Source of the DNA: [Eubacterium] saphenum
GTDB taxonomy: Bacteria; Bacillota; Clostridia; Oscillospirales; Ruminococcaceae
Length of the DNA: 28,571 nucleotides
Direction: 5' to 3'
Assembly: GCA_004554555.1 (NCBI GenBank)
Contig: SFLN01000009.1
Location: 1 to 28,571, forward strand
Shown here piece by piece: positions 8,051 through 15,430 of the stretch. The translations under genes and the position numbers were made by a program. The number at the start of each line of letters is the position of its first letter. The first letter of the stretch is position 1. The notes beneath the pieces are model-generated. The model did not search any database and was not told the origin of the DNA. It worked only from the letters and a program-made list of their open reading frames with translations.

Positions 8051-8525
8051 GGTTTCTGCGAAACCTTGGCGATTTCGGCGGCATCGAACCGCCGAAATCG
8101 CGCGGGTAAAGCCGCGCCCGAGGGCTGCTGAATTTCCGAGCTTGTCTAGCGCGGCTTCACCCGCGTTTGAGCCGAGTTTTACCATTGGAAATGCTTTGCG
8201 GAAGGCGCGGGCGATTTTTCGGGCATCGAACCCGAAAAATCGCGCGTTTTTGAAAAACTACGTTTCTCAAAAACGCGGGCAAATTTTCCGACATCGAGTC
8301 GGAAAATTTGCTTGGGTTAGCCTCCTGCTTTTACCTTGGAACGCACTTTGATATATACGCGCTCTCCGGCATTTTCGGCGGCGTCGAACCGCCGAAAATG
8401 CGCGATTTTGAGAAACTCGTTCCTCGTTTCTCAAAATCGCGCTTGAACTTATAGGTTTTTCCTCCGAGGAGAGGTTGTTCTGATTGCTTGCGATTTTTCG
8501 GGTGTCAAACCCGAAAAATTGGCAA
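8051..8525. repeat. Cluster of intergenic palindromes, mostly 13 bp arms with a 7-nt TCGA-type loop
   Basis: Four palindromes share one plan: a 13 bp arm, a 7-nt loop, and a 13 bp complementary arm. They lie at 8069-8101 (arm GCGATTTCGGCGG, loop CATCGAA), 8211-8243 (GCGATTTTTCGGG, CATCGAA), 8279-8311 (GCAAATTTTCCGA, CATCGAG) and 8369-8401 (GCATTTTCGGCGG, CGTCGAA). A fifth at 8488-8525 is imperfect with loop TGTCAAA. A second class has arms ending GAGAAAC/GTTTCTC: 8243-8277 (11 bp plus inner 4 bp) and 8400-8442 (17 bp). A small GGTTTC-TGC-GAAACC hairpin lies at 8051-8065. Arms differ between copies, yet pairing is kept. No T-tracts follow, so these are not ordinary terminators. No protein-coding signal is convincing here. 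Confidence 0.85.
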
Positions 8526-8622
8526 GGGTTGCTGAACTTATGCCGAGTTTTTCTGTTAAGATAAATTGTGCTGTTGTCTTTTTGATTTTATGGCTTCGCC
8601 TTCAGTATTGACGCTTCGCTCC

Positions 8623-8687
8623 AGTGCCTCCGGCGGCTTAAAACCTTTTTCTGAAGAAAAAGGTTTTAAGAATTCCAAAAAGACTTT
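8623..8687 (-). repeat. 65 bp dispersed palindromic repeat, copy 1 (downstream of the M23 gene)
   Basis: On the minus strand it begins AAAGTCTTTTTGGAATTC, then has a perfect 16 bp palindrome (8637-8652 with 8655-8670, arms built on AAAACCTTTTTCT), and ends CCGCCGGAGGCACT. It starts 15 bp after the stop codon of the M23 peptidase, in that gene's orientation. A second copy of equal length lies at 27478-27542, after htpG. Degenerate GAA-loop mini-hairpins (AGCGAAGCG, GGCGAAGCC on the minus strand) follow it at about 8592-8620. It may act as a transcript 3' end, although no U-tract follows the stem. Confidence 0.82.
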
Positions 8688-8702
8688 AAGCGCTTCGCGG
8701 AA

Positions 8703-9437
8703 TTATCCGCCGTTCTTGTCGATAACGCTCATCGGGTCAATCCACTTCCCGTTCTCCTTTACAGCAAAGTGCAGGTGCGGCTTCTGGAGAATTTCGGACT
8801 GATTTGTGTCGGAGGTCTTGCCGATAATCTCACCCTGCTTAACCTGCTGTCCCGCCTTGACGTTCAGCTCCTTCGCAAGCCCGCAGTAATGCGCCTCCAG
8901 ACCGTTTGTCTGCTCAACCGTCACGCACACTCCCATCAGAGCGTCGTCACGGATTTCCTTGACCACGCCCTCGGACATCGACTTCACGTCCGTTCCCAAA
9001 TCGCAGAGAATATCAACCCCATCGTGAGTTTTCCACACGCCGAGAGTTTCCGATTTCACCAGTTCGCCGTTGGAAAAAGGCTTGTCGATTTCGCCCTCAA
9101 CCGGGAAAATGTTCCCCGCCTTAATCTCCACGGGGCGGTTTACCGGCTCAGCCTCGGAGGACTCGGGCTTCTGCACTTTTTCAGCCGATGATGACGAAGA
9201 ACTGCTGTTGTCCTTGGGAACTCCCGAAACATCGTTGTTTACGGGTATGTCGCCGTCGCTTTTTGACGAAGAAAAGCTCCAAAGGCTCTCGGGGGAGGAA
9301 CTCGTGGGAACAAGCCTTCTCGTTGTACTTCCGTAAACCGCCACAAGCGACGCCGCAACCGCCGTTATTCCTATCGCCGACGCGATTGCGATACTTTTCG
9401 CGTTTTTACCGTCATTGTTTTGCCTTCTGTTTTTCAT
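8703..9437 (-). CDS. Membrane-anchored M23 (LytM-type) peptidase, SpoIIQ-like
   Basis: A zinc endopeptidase-fold protein acting outside the membrane. Residues about 15-36 are an N-terminal transmembrane anchor after a basic start (MKNRRQ). A Ser/Pro/Glu-rich linker (about 44-100, including seven Ser in a row) follows. The LytM domain spans about 108-235 and its metal and catalytic residues look complete: THDGVDI (H138, D142), AHY (H183) and PHLHF (H221, H223). The anchor, linker and domain layout, and the WKTHDGVDI and GLEAHYCGL wording, resemble SpoIIQ of clostridia, which keeps the zinc site that Bacillus SpoIIQ has lost. SpoIIQ works with SpoIIIAH in engulfment. I did not find a convincing sigma-F promoter upstream, so a general wall-hydrolase role remains possible. 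AAAGGA precedes the ATG. Confidence 0.8.
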   Translation of the reverse strand: MKNRRQNNDGKNAKSIAIASAIGITAVAASLVAVYGSTTRRLVPTSSSPESLWSFSSSKSDGDIPVNNDVSGVPKDNSSSSSSSAEKVQKPESSEAEPVNRPVEIKAGNIFPVEGEIDKPFSNGELVKSETLGVWKTHDGVDILCDLGTDVKSMSEGVVKEIRDDALMGVCVTVEQTNGLEAHYCGLAKELNVKAGQQVKQGEIIGKTSDTNQSEILQKPHLHFAVKENGKWIDPMSVIDKNGG

Positions 9438-9594
9438 TTGACCATTCCTTTCGTTAGGTAAAGTTGGGAATTATTTACATTCAACCGTCCAAGCTCCCTT
9501 GAACCTGTATGTAGTTTTGCCGCTTTTTTGGCAAATATTCACATAAAAATCAGATGAAAATTTACACTCGCGAAACATTTGTAAAAAAATAGTC

Positions 9595-9623
9595 TTGCAA
9601 AACTGTTGAAAAAGTTGTATAAT
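9595..9623 (+). promoter_or_regulatory. Sigma-A promoter for the EAL-HDOD operon
   Basis: TTGCAA (9595-9600) and TATAAT (9618-9623) lie 17 bp apart. Transcription would start near 9630, so the long inverted-repeat element at 9637-9800 is almost wholly transcribed as the 5' leader. The rest of 9438-9594 is A+T rich and shows no gene; it must carry the start signals of the divergent M23 gene, but no clear box was seen for it. Confidence 0.8.
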
Positions 9624-9636
9624 AAATCTGTATATA

Positions 9637-9800
9637 GGGAACCTCTAAAAACCTCCTTCGCGGCAGTTTTTCTATGACTTGTATCATCTGCTACGTTGTC
9701 AAACCTTGAAATACATACAGTATTCCTACGGTTTGACGTCTTGCATCTGATACAAGTCATTGACGAAAACCTGCTCGCGTCCCGGTTTTTAGAGAACCCC
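9637..9800. mobile_element. MITE-like inverted-repeat element in the leader of the EAL-HDOD gene
   Basis: The 164 bp segment is a long imperfect palindrome. Its ends read GGGAACCTCTAAAAACC and GGTTTTTAGAGAACCCC, with 11 bp (CTCTAAAAACC) exactly inverted. An inner pair ATGACTTGTATCA (9674-9686) / TGATACAAGTCAT (9748-9760) is a perfect 13 bp inverted repeat, and GTCAAACC (9698-9705) / GGTTTGAC (9730-9737) is a third pair. There is no coding capacity. Terminal inverted repeats, small size and lack of genes fit a miniature transposable element. A target duplication is not certain: TATA-like bases flank both ends. Confidence 0.6.
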
Positions 9801-9822
9801 ATAAATATCGGGAGGGATAACT

Positions 9823-11022
9823 TTGAACGCTTACATAGCGCGCCTGCCTGTTTTTGACGCTGCGGGGAACGTTTTTGCATACCGCTTGCCTTATCGTGCC
9901 GAAGAAAACGGCTCGTTTGAATACGTTACGCCGGGTTCGGAGGAAACGAACAAGCTGTTTGATTTTGACGTTCGCCGTCTTGTCGGCAAAACGCGCGCTT
10001 TCATATATTTTTCCGATGAAATGCTCAGAGCGCGTCTGCCGCTGTTTTTTTCGCACGATATCCTCACGGTTGCCGTTCACGCAAAACAGCTCGAGGACGC
10101 GGGAATTATGAACATCTGCCGCGACCTGAAGGAGCGCGGGTTTATGCTTGCGCTGGAGGATTTTGAGTACAGCAAAGCTTATGATGAAATTTTCAGATTT
10201 GTTGATATTGTTGAAATAGATTTCAAAAAAACACACAAGGCTATCGAGGAAACCGCTTACGTCTGCCGCTATGCGAACAAGCTTATGCTTGCGGTCAACA
10301 TTGAAACGCGCGATGAATACGAGTACGCGAAAAGGCTCGGCTGCACGTTTATGCAGGGCTTTTATTTCGCGAAGCCCGAGATTGACCTTGAAAAAGGATT
10401 TCAGCCGCTTCCTGCGAGCATTTCCAATGCAATGCAGATTTTGATGAGCAAGGACGCGGAAATCGAAGAGGTTGTAAACGCGCTGTCCGTGGACTCGGCG
10501 GTCTGTCAGCGGCTTTTGCGGCTGATAAACTCCGTGTACTTCGGCTTTACGCAAAAAATCTCCTCGATAAATCAAGCGATTGTCGTGCTGGGACTGGACT
10601 ATCTGCGCGAGTGGATTTACCTTATGGCGGTGCAGAAGTTGCTCAACAACGACTCTCCCGAGGCAACCAAAATGTCGCTTCTCATGGCGAAATTCTGCCG
10701 GGAAATCGCGCTTCTTATTCCCGAGGGCGCGAAGAAGCCCGAGTCGTTCTACCTTATGGGATTGCTTTCGATGGTTGTTTTCAGCGGCGAAAGTGTTCTG
10801 ACAAAGGCGCTCGACGAGTTCCCGCTAACGTTTGACATCAAAAAGGGATTGCTCCGAAAAGGCGGACTTTACAGCGACGTTTTCGAGATGGCGTTCAGCT
10901 ATCTTCTTGCGGATTGGGATAAATTCGAGGAAATCGCCTCGATGTATAATATCGGCATAAGCGAAATTTCAAACAGCTATGTTGAATGTGCCGAAGAGGT
11001 TGAACAAGCGCAGATGAATTGA
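9823..11022 (+). CDS. EAL-HDOD (YuxH-type) signalling protein, EAL part degenerate
   Basis: Residues 1-200 resemble the EAL cyclic-di-GMP phosphodiesterase fold, and about 205-385 are an HDOD domain (SISNAMQILMSKDAEIEEVV, then LLRLINSVYFG and SSINQAIVVLGLDYLREW). The EAL signature is lost: the first motif reads FAYRLPYR where active enzymes have a Glu-Leu-Leu type motif, and the DDFG-type loop reads LEDFEY. It should therefore not hydrolyse cyclic-di-GMP but may sense it or act as a scaffold, as proposed for YuxH/CdgJ-type proteins that affect motility. The start is TTG at 9823, set by GGGAGGGA at 9810-9817. It begins an operon with the FkbM gene 7 bp downstream. A link to motility is inferred. 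Confidence 0.87.
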   Translation: MNAYIARLPVFDAAGNVFAYRLPYRAEENGSFEYVTPGSEETNKLFDFDVRRLVGKTRAFIYFSDEMLRARLPLFFSHDILTVAVHAKQLEDAGIMNICRDLKERGFMLALEDFEYSKAYDEIFRFVDIVEIDFKKTHKAIEETAYVCRYANKLMLAVNIETRDEYEYAKRLGCTFMQGFYFAKPEIDLEKGFQPLPASISNAMQILMSKDAEIEEVVNALSVDSAVCQRLLRLINSVYFGFTQKISSINQAIVVLGLDYLREWIYLMAVQKLLNNDSPEATKMSLLMAKFCREIALLIPEGAKKPESFYLMGLLSMVVFSGESVLTKALDEFPLTFDIKKGLLRKGGLYSDVFEMAFSYLLADWDKFEEIASMYNIGISEISNSYVECAEEVEQAQMN

Positions 11023-11029
11023 GGGTAAA

Positions 11030-12124
11030 ATGGCTTTTTTTCTTGATGAAATAAACGAATGTCTTTGGGACAGGCTCAAAAGCTCGGACAAAAAAATCGT
11101 GCTTTACGGTATGGGCGACGGCGCGGAGAAGATAAAGGCCGTGCTTGACGAAAAGGAAATCCCGCTTGCCGATATTATGGCGAGTGATGAATTTGTGCGC
11201 GGGCACAGCTTTATGGGTATACGCGTGAAAACGCTCGCGGAAATCGAGGACTTGTACGGCGATGATTTTATAATTCTCGTGTGCTTCGGAACGCAAATTC
11301 CCGAGGTTATGGAGAAAATCGCGTACATATCGCGACAGCACGAGCTTTACGCGCCGAATGTTCCTGTCGCGGGAGAGGGACTTTTCGACCTTGACTACGC
11401 GCGGGAGCACCGCGATGAGTTGGAGAAGGTTTACAAGCTGCTTGCAGACGAGCAGTCGAAAAAGGTGTTCGAGAACGTAATCCGCTATAAATTAAGCGGA
11501 AAGCTCGATTATCTCACCGAGGTGGAAACGCCCTCCGAGGAGAAGTTTGACCTGCTTAAAATCGGCACGGAGGAGATTTACGTTGATTTGGGCGCGTATG
11601 ACGGAGACACGGTTATCGAGTTTTTGAACGAAACGTCGATGCAGTTCACGAAAATCTACGCGATGGAGCCGGACTCGAAAAACTACCGCAAGCTGAAACG
11701 GCGGCTTTATATGATAGGCTCGGCGCTTTTGGAGGCTTACAACTGCGGCGCTTGGGACGAGGACACTTCCGTTGTGTTCAACCTGCGCTCGGGAAGAAGC
11801 AGCAAGGCAGTCCCCGACAAGAACGTTTCGCTCAATCCCGCGCGTTTTCGCGAGGTGAAGATGCTGAAGGTTGACACGCTTCTGCGCGGTCAGCCCGCTA
11901 CATATCTTAAAATGGACGTTGAGGGCGCGGAGGAAAAGGCGCTTTTCGGCGCTCGGGAAACCATTGCGAATTTCGCGCCGAAGCTCAACATCGCGCTTTA
12001 TCATCGGAACGAGGATATGTTCAAAATCCCGCTTCTGGTTAATTCGATGCAGAAAAAATACAAGCTGTATATGCGGCATCACCCGTACTTCCCCGATTGG
12101 GACACAAATCTTTACGCGCTTTGA
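11030..12124 (+). CDS. FkbM-family SAM-dependent methyltransferase with an N-terminal Rossmann-like domain
   Basis: FkbM methyltransferases usually O-methylate sugars or polyketides. Residues about 20-115 form a nucleotide-binding-like domain (KIVLYGMGDGAEKI, then IILVCFGTQIP) seen in front of FkbM domains in many surface-glycan proteins. The methyltransferase spans about 165-355: SAM loop YVDLGAYDGDT (184-194), acidic MEPD after the next strand, and the family hallmark YLKMDVEGAE. The target is not evident. It is co-transcribed with the EAL-HDOD gene upstream (7 bp gap, GAGGG ribosome site) and the anchored protein downstream. Modification of a surface glycan or flagellar glycan is possible, but nothing in the window proves it. 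Confidence 0.88.
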   Translation: MAFFLDEINECLWDRLKSSDKKIVLYGMGDGAEKIKAVLDEKEIPLADIMASDEFVRGHSFMGIRVKTLAEIEDLYGDDFIILVCFGTQIPEVMEKIAYISRQHELYAPNVPVAGEGLFDLDYAREHRDELEKVYKLLADEQSKKVFENVIRYKLSGKLDYLTEVETPSEEKFDLLKIGTEEIYVDLGAYDGDTVIEFLNETSMQFTKIYAMEPDSKNYRKLKRRLYMIGSALLEAYNCGAWDEDTSVVFNLRSGRSSKAVPDKNVSLNPARFREVKMLKVDTLLRGQPATYLKMDVEGAEEKALFGARETIANFAPKLNIALYHRNEDMFKIPLLVNSMQKKYKLYMRHHPYFPDWDTNLYAL

Positions 12125-12147
12125 CCGAAGACAGAAAGAGGCTGTAA

Positions 12148-12930
12148 ATGAAAATCGTTATCGGAATTATCCTCATTGTTTTGATTATGGCAGGAATAGG
12201 GCTGTATGTCGTGTTTATGCTCAACGCGCACGACCTTGTGTACTGCGGCGATATAAAGGGCGAAAACGGCTCGCAGTGCTATGTGACGAGGGTTTACACG
12301 GCGGATTTGAACGCGAATGAAACGCTCTCGCAGATTGTTTCCGCGATGAACCAAAATGAAAGCGGAAACCTCACCGCCGAGGAAATGACCACAATTCTTG
12401 CGACCTATCAGAACGTAATCTACGCGCCCGTGTTCACGCTCAATCTTGAACAGGAGGATGACCGCACGTTTGTTCTCTCGGGGAGCGTCTACAACGGTCT
12501 TGACGGCGACGGAAACCCCACCGAGCCGGATTTCCGCTACAAAAATCTCACGCTCACCGCGGGTATCGCAAATGGCAAGGTTCTCGCCGCGCAGAACGTC
12601 TACTCGCAGGATATAAACGAGGACGGACAGTACGAGTTCAAGGCGCGGAACAATGTTGTTGACCCGGTTTTGCTTGACGGAAACGCGGGAGCGGCTTTCT
12701 CGTTCACCGACTGCGACTCGTTCAGACTTGTTTTCACGGGCGTTGAAGAGGTTCCCGCGACAATAAAGCTCGCGTTCACCTACGATGTTGACGCGCAAAA
12801 TCCGCTGAATTTCACCAGTATCAGGGGCGGCGCGCTCGGGCTGACTCTCACGGAAGCTTATGACGAATCGGGCAGATTAAAGCCGACCGTTACGCTTGAA
12901 AAGGTGTACACTGTCAAAACTGAGGAGTAA
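12148..12930 (+). CDS. Membrane-anchored protein of unknown function
   Basis: I do not recognise the family. Residues 3-24 are a single hydrophobic segment (VIGIILIVLIMAGIGLYVVF), either an uncleaved signal anchor or a signal peptide. The remaining 235 residues are acidic, contain alternating beta-type segments and two or three spaced cysteines, and should lie outside the membrane. An RBS-like AAAGAGG precedes the ATG, 23 bp after the FkbM gene, so it belongs to the same operon, and a terminator follows about 90 bp later. No enzyme motif is visible. Confidence 0.75.
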   Translation: MKIVIGIILIVLIMAGIGLYVVFMLNAHDLVYCGDIKGENGSQCYVTRVYTADLNANETLSQIVSAMNQNESGNLTAEEMTTILATYQNVIYAPVFTLNLEQEDDRTFVLSGSVYNGLDGDGNPTEPDFRYKNLTLTAGIANGKVLAAQNVYSQDINEDGQYEFKARNNVVDPVLLDGNAGAAFSFTDCDSFRLVFTGVEEVPATIKLAFTYDVDAQNPLNFTSIRGGALGLTLTEAYDESGRLKPTVTLEKVYTVKTEE

Positions 12931-13020
12931 ATTGTGGACAATTTTTGTCGGAATTCCACGAAACGTTTTGTTCACAAACGCCCAAAAGTTAATAAAAAGT
13001 TTAAGTTTGTATGGTATCAT

Positions 13021-13054
13021 AATCACGGAGCAGAAAAAGCCCCGTGATTTTTTG
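13021..13054 (+). terminator. Terminator of the EAL-HDOD operon
   Basis: AATCACGG (13021-13028) pairs with CCGTGATT (13042-13049), and a TTTTTTGTTT run follows. It lies about 90 bp after the last gene. Nothing else definite was seen in 12931-13087; the patatin gene has no obvious promoter of its own between this hairpin and its ribosome site. Confidence 0.8.
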
Positions 13055-13099
13055 TTTCTTTAGTTAAACTTGTGGCAAATTTTGGAAAAGGTGATTTCG

Positions 13100-13960
13100 A
13101 TGAAAACAGGACTTATTTTGGAAGGCGGCGCGGTAAGAGGAATTTTCACCGCGGGCGTACTTGACCGCCTCATGGAGGAAGGAATAAATTTCCCGTATGT
13201 AATCGGAGTATCTGCGGGCGGCGGAAATGCGATGAGCTACGTTTCCTGTCAGGTGGGGAGAACCTGCCGTATGATAAATGTACCGCGAAACGAGTCGTAC
13301 TACGGGTTCAGGCAGTTTTTAGGCTCGGGAAAACTTATAAATCTTGACAAAATGGCTTTCGAGTATCCGTATAAACAGTTCCCGTTTGATTTTGATACAT
13401 ATTATAACAGCGGGATTGAAACGGAATACGTCTGCACCTGTCTTGAAACGGGAAAGGCGGAGTATTTCTCGGAGTACGAGGACAACGAGCGCCTGCTGAC
13501 GATTGCGAAGGCGACTTGTTCCGTGCCGATGCTTTGTGCGCCGGTTGAGCTTGACGGAAAGCATTACCTTGACGGAAGTATCGCGGACAGTATCCCGATT
13601 GAACACGCGCTGGAAATGGGCTGCGACAAGCTGGTGATTATCCTCACGAAGCCGGGAAGTGCAACTCCCCCGACGGATTATTCCAAGTACAAAAAGGTTA
13701 TCAACTCGATGTACAAGAAATACCCGAACTTTGTCGAGGCTTGTATGACGCGCGTTGAGCGTTACAAGGAAACCGTTGAGCTTATGAACAAGCTTGAGGA
13801 AGAGGGCAGAGCGTTTGTATTCCGCCCGTCGCTCCCCGCGATTTCAAAGTTCGAGAAGAACAGCGAGAAGATTATGGAGAGCTATCACGACGGCTATTCG
13901 CAGGCGGACGAGAAAATTCTCGACCTTGTAGAGTGGACGAAAACGGCGCTTGTAAGTTAA
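13100..13960 (+). CDS. Patatin-like phospholipase (RssA/YchK type)
   Basis: A serine lipid acyl hydrolase with a Ser-Asp dyad. The oxyanion loop GGAVRG (residues 9-14), the nucleophile elbow GVSAG (Ser38) and the DGS motif (Asp158) are all present and correctly spaced, so the enzyme should be active. The length of 286 residues and the LVIILT segment after the dyad match the small cytoplasmic bacterial patatins. The ATG at 13100 follows AAGGTGAT at the right distance; an in-frame upstream start ten codons earlier has no ribosome site. It stands alone between a terminator on each side. The natural substrate cannot be deduced. Confidence 0.9.
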   Translation: MKTGLILEGGAVRGIFTAGVLDRLMEEGINFPYVIGVSAGGGNAMSYVSCQVGRTCRMINVPRNESYYGFRQFLGSGKLINLDKMAFEYPYKQFPFDFDTYYNSGIETEYVCTCLETGKAEYFSEYEDNERLLTIAKATCSVPMLCAPVELDGKHYLDGSIADSIPIEHALEMGCDKLVIILTKPGSATPPTDYSKYKKVINSMYKKYPNFVEACMTRVERYKETVELMNKLEEEGRAFVFRPSLPAISKFEKNSEKIMESYHDGYSQADEKILDLVEWTKTALVS

Positions 13961-13967
13961 AAAATCA

Positions 13968-13992
13968 GGTCTGCGAGATGTTTCGCAGACCT
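13968..13992. terminator. Bidirectional terminator between patatin and anti-sigma-like gene
   Basis: A 10 bp stem AGGTCTGCGA (13968-13976 region) / TCGCAGACCT (13983-13992) has loop GATGTT. TTTCTTTT follows on the plus strand, and GATTTTTTAA follows on the minus strand. It serves both convergent genes. Confidence 0.9.
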
Positions 13993-13998
13993 TTTCTT

Positions 13999-14841
13999 TT
14001 AAAATATAATATAGCCGCAGCCGGCGTCAAGTTCGTTTACAGCGGGATTTTCATTCTCTGTGCTCTCGTTAATAAACACCTTGATTGCCGTGAGTACGTT
14101 TTTCATATCGTTGCTCTGAAGCGTAATCTGCGTTTCGCCGACCTCGAAAACCGCGCGAATTTCCCCGCCGTCCTTGAAGAACGTAACTTCCGTGCCAGCA
14201 AAATCCTCGGTTTCGTAATCTTTTGCGGGCGTCCATTTTGACTGCTTTCTGAACAGCGCGAGAACCGAGCCGCCCGAAAATTTATATTCCACGAAATTCC
14301 CGTCATAAACCAGCCTGTCATCGTTCTTCTTCAAAACAAACTCCGCGTATTTCGCGGTGCAGTTCGGGATATACTTTTCCGGCGCGAAAAGGTCAATTCC
14401 GTAGTACTTTGACGCTTGCTCGGGAGAGAGCTTTTCCTCGTTGTTAATCATCGGCAGATATGCAATTTTTTCAAGGTCGTCGGGCGAGGAGTTGAATTCG
14501 ATATCCCTGCTTGCTGTGGAATGTGAATTGCTGTCGGTTTGGGCAGGCTCGGAATTTTCGTAAATGTAAGAGATATTCCCGCTCTCGTCCATTGTCGCGC
14601 CGATTGTGTTGCTGACTTTTGTTGTTGAACCGCCGTTATCGTCCGCGCCGTTCGCGATTATTCCGCTTTCCACGGGAATTTTATTGTTGAATTGAGCAAA
14701 CGAAATCGTTCCCACAACAGCCGCCGCCGTACACACGGGAACAGCCGTCCTCAAAACAACCGTGCGGCGCTTTTTCTGCACGGCTTCGTTCTCGTGAACC
14801 CGCTTCAGCACGCTTCTTGTCATTTCTTCATAAGTCTTCAT
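13999..14841 (-). CDS. Membrane protein, probable anti-sigma partner of the ECF sigma factor
   Basis: No close family is recognised. The layout suits a clostridial anti-sigma protein: a cytoplasmic N-terminus of about 27 residues (YEEMTRSVLKRVHENEAVQ, then KKRR), one transmembrane helix at about 28-50, a Ser/Asn/Asp-rich linker (55-115), and an extracytoplasmic domain of about 160 residues resembling DUF4367-type sensory domains. There is no HxxxCxxC zinc motif, so it is not a classical zinc anti-sigma factor. Its start codon lies inside the sigma gene (14 bp overlap), which means translational coupling and a near-fixed ratio of the two proteins. What it senses is unknown. Confidence 0.68.
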   Translation of the reverse strand: MKTYEEMTRSVLKRVHENEAVQKKRRTVVLRTAVPVCTAAAVVGTISFAQFNNKIPVESGIIANGADDNGGSTTKVSNTIGATMDESGNISYIYENSEPAQTDSNSHSTASRDIEFNSSPDDLEKIAYLPMINNEEKLSPEQASKYYGIDLFAPEKYIPNCTAKYAEFVLKKNDDRLVYDGNFVEYKFSGGSVLALFRKQSKWTPAKDYETEDFAGTEVTFFKDGGEIRAVFEVGETQITLQSNDMKNVLTAIKVFINESTENENPAVNELDAGCGYIIF

Positions 14842-15385
14842 AAGTAAAACCCTCTTTCTCCAGTTCAGCCTTCAGAGCCTGTCGAGCACGGTAGGCAAGC
14901 GTTTCCGCCGCGTGTGTGGTTTTCTTCATCACCGCCGCGGCTTCCCTTGCGGAAAAATCCTCGAAATAAATCAGCCAAAGCACCTGCCTCTGTTCATCCT
15001 TGAGCTTTGACATCGCCTTGTAAACAGCCTTTTTGCGCTCCTCGCGAAGATAACTTTCCTCGAGATTTTTCTCATCGTCGGAAATTTCCCCGCACTCGTC
15101 GAGCCCGATATTCTGCCGCCGCTTTTCCCGCCTGATGTAATCGAGCGCGGCGTTTCTCCCGAACGAGTACAGGAAAGTGCGGAATTTTGAGTTCCCGTGA
15201 AAACGCGGTTTTTTGGTGAAGAGCTTGACGAAAGCGTCCTCGCAAAGCTCCTCGGCGGCGTTCAAATCGCGCACAAAGCTGTTTATGTAGAGGATTAGCC
15301 CGTCCCTGAAATCGCGGATAATCTCGCCGACCGCTGTTTCATCGCCGTCAAGATAACGCGCGTAAGCACTTTCCCCGCTGTCCAT
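14828..15385 (-). CDS. ECF-type RNA polymerase sigma factor
   Basis: Directs RNA polymerase to a dedicated promoter class, usually for envelope or stress responses. Region 2 is seen in AEELCEDAFVKLF and FRTFLYSFGRNAALDYIRREKRRQ, and region 4 in LKDEQRQVLWLIYFEDFSAREAA through AAETLAYRARQALK. With the ATG at 15385 (AAGGTG five bases upstream) it has 185 residues, the usual ECF size; an in-frame TTG six codons earlier has a worse site. The gene overlaps the membrane partner by 14 bp. A possible self-regulated promoter lies at 15431-15460. The regulon is not visible in the window. Confidence 0.92.
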   Translation of the reverse strand: MDSGESAYARYLDGDETAVGEIIRDFRDGLILYINSFVRDLNAAEELCEDAFVKLFTKKPRFHGNSKFRTFLYSFGRNAALDYIRREKRRQNIGLDECGEISDDEKNLEESYLREERKKAVYKAMSKLKDEQRQVLWLIYFEDFSAREAAAVMKKTTHAAETLAYRARQALKAELEKEGFTYEDL

Positions 15386-15430
15386 CGGCTCACCTTCTTT
15401 CAAAAGAAAAATCGATTTTTGCTTTCACTT

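Noticed and set aside
7882..8351. Two plus-strand open frames (75 and 116 residues)
   Set aside because: They run across the palindrome cluster, have no ribosome sites, and their composition simply reflects the hairpins.
8051..8525. CRISPR array
   Set aside because: The palindromes differ in sequence and spacing and there is no constant direct repeat; no cas gene is near.
9438..9594. Sigma-F type promoter for the SpoIIQ-like gene
   Set aside because: No stretch matches both expected boxes at the right spacing; only partial matches were found.
13009..13049. Promoter with extended -10 (TGGTATCAT) for the patatin gene, followed by an attenuator
   Set aside because: No acceptable -35 box, and the start site would fall inside the hairpin, so the hairpin is better read as the terminator of the operon upstream.
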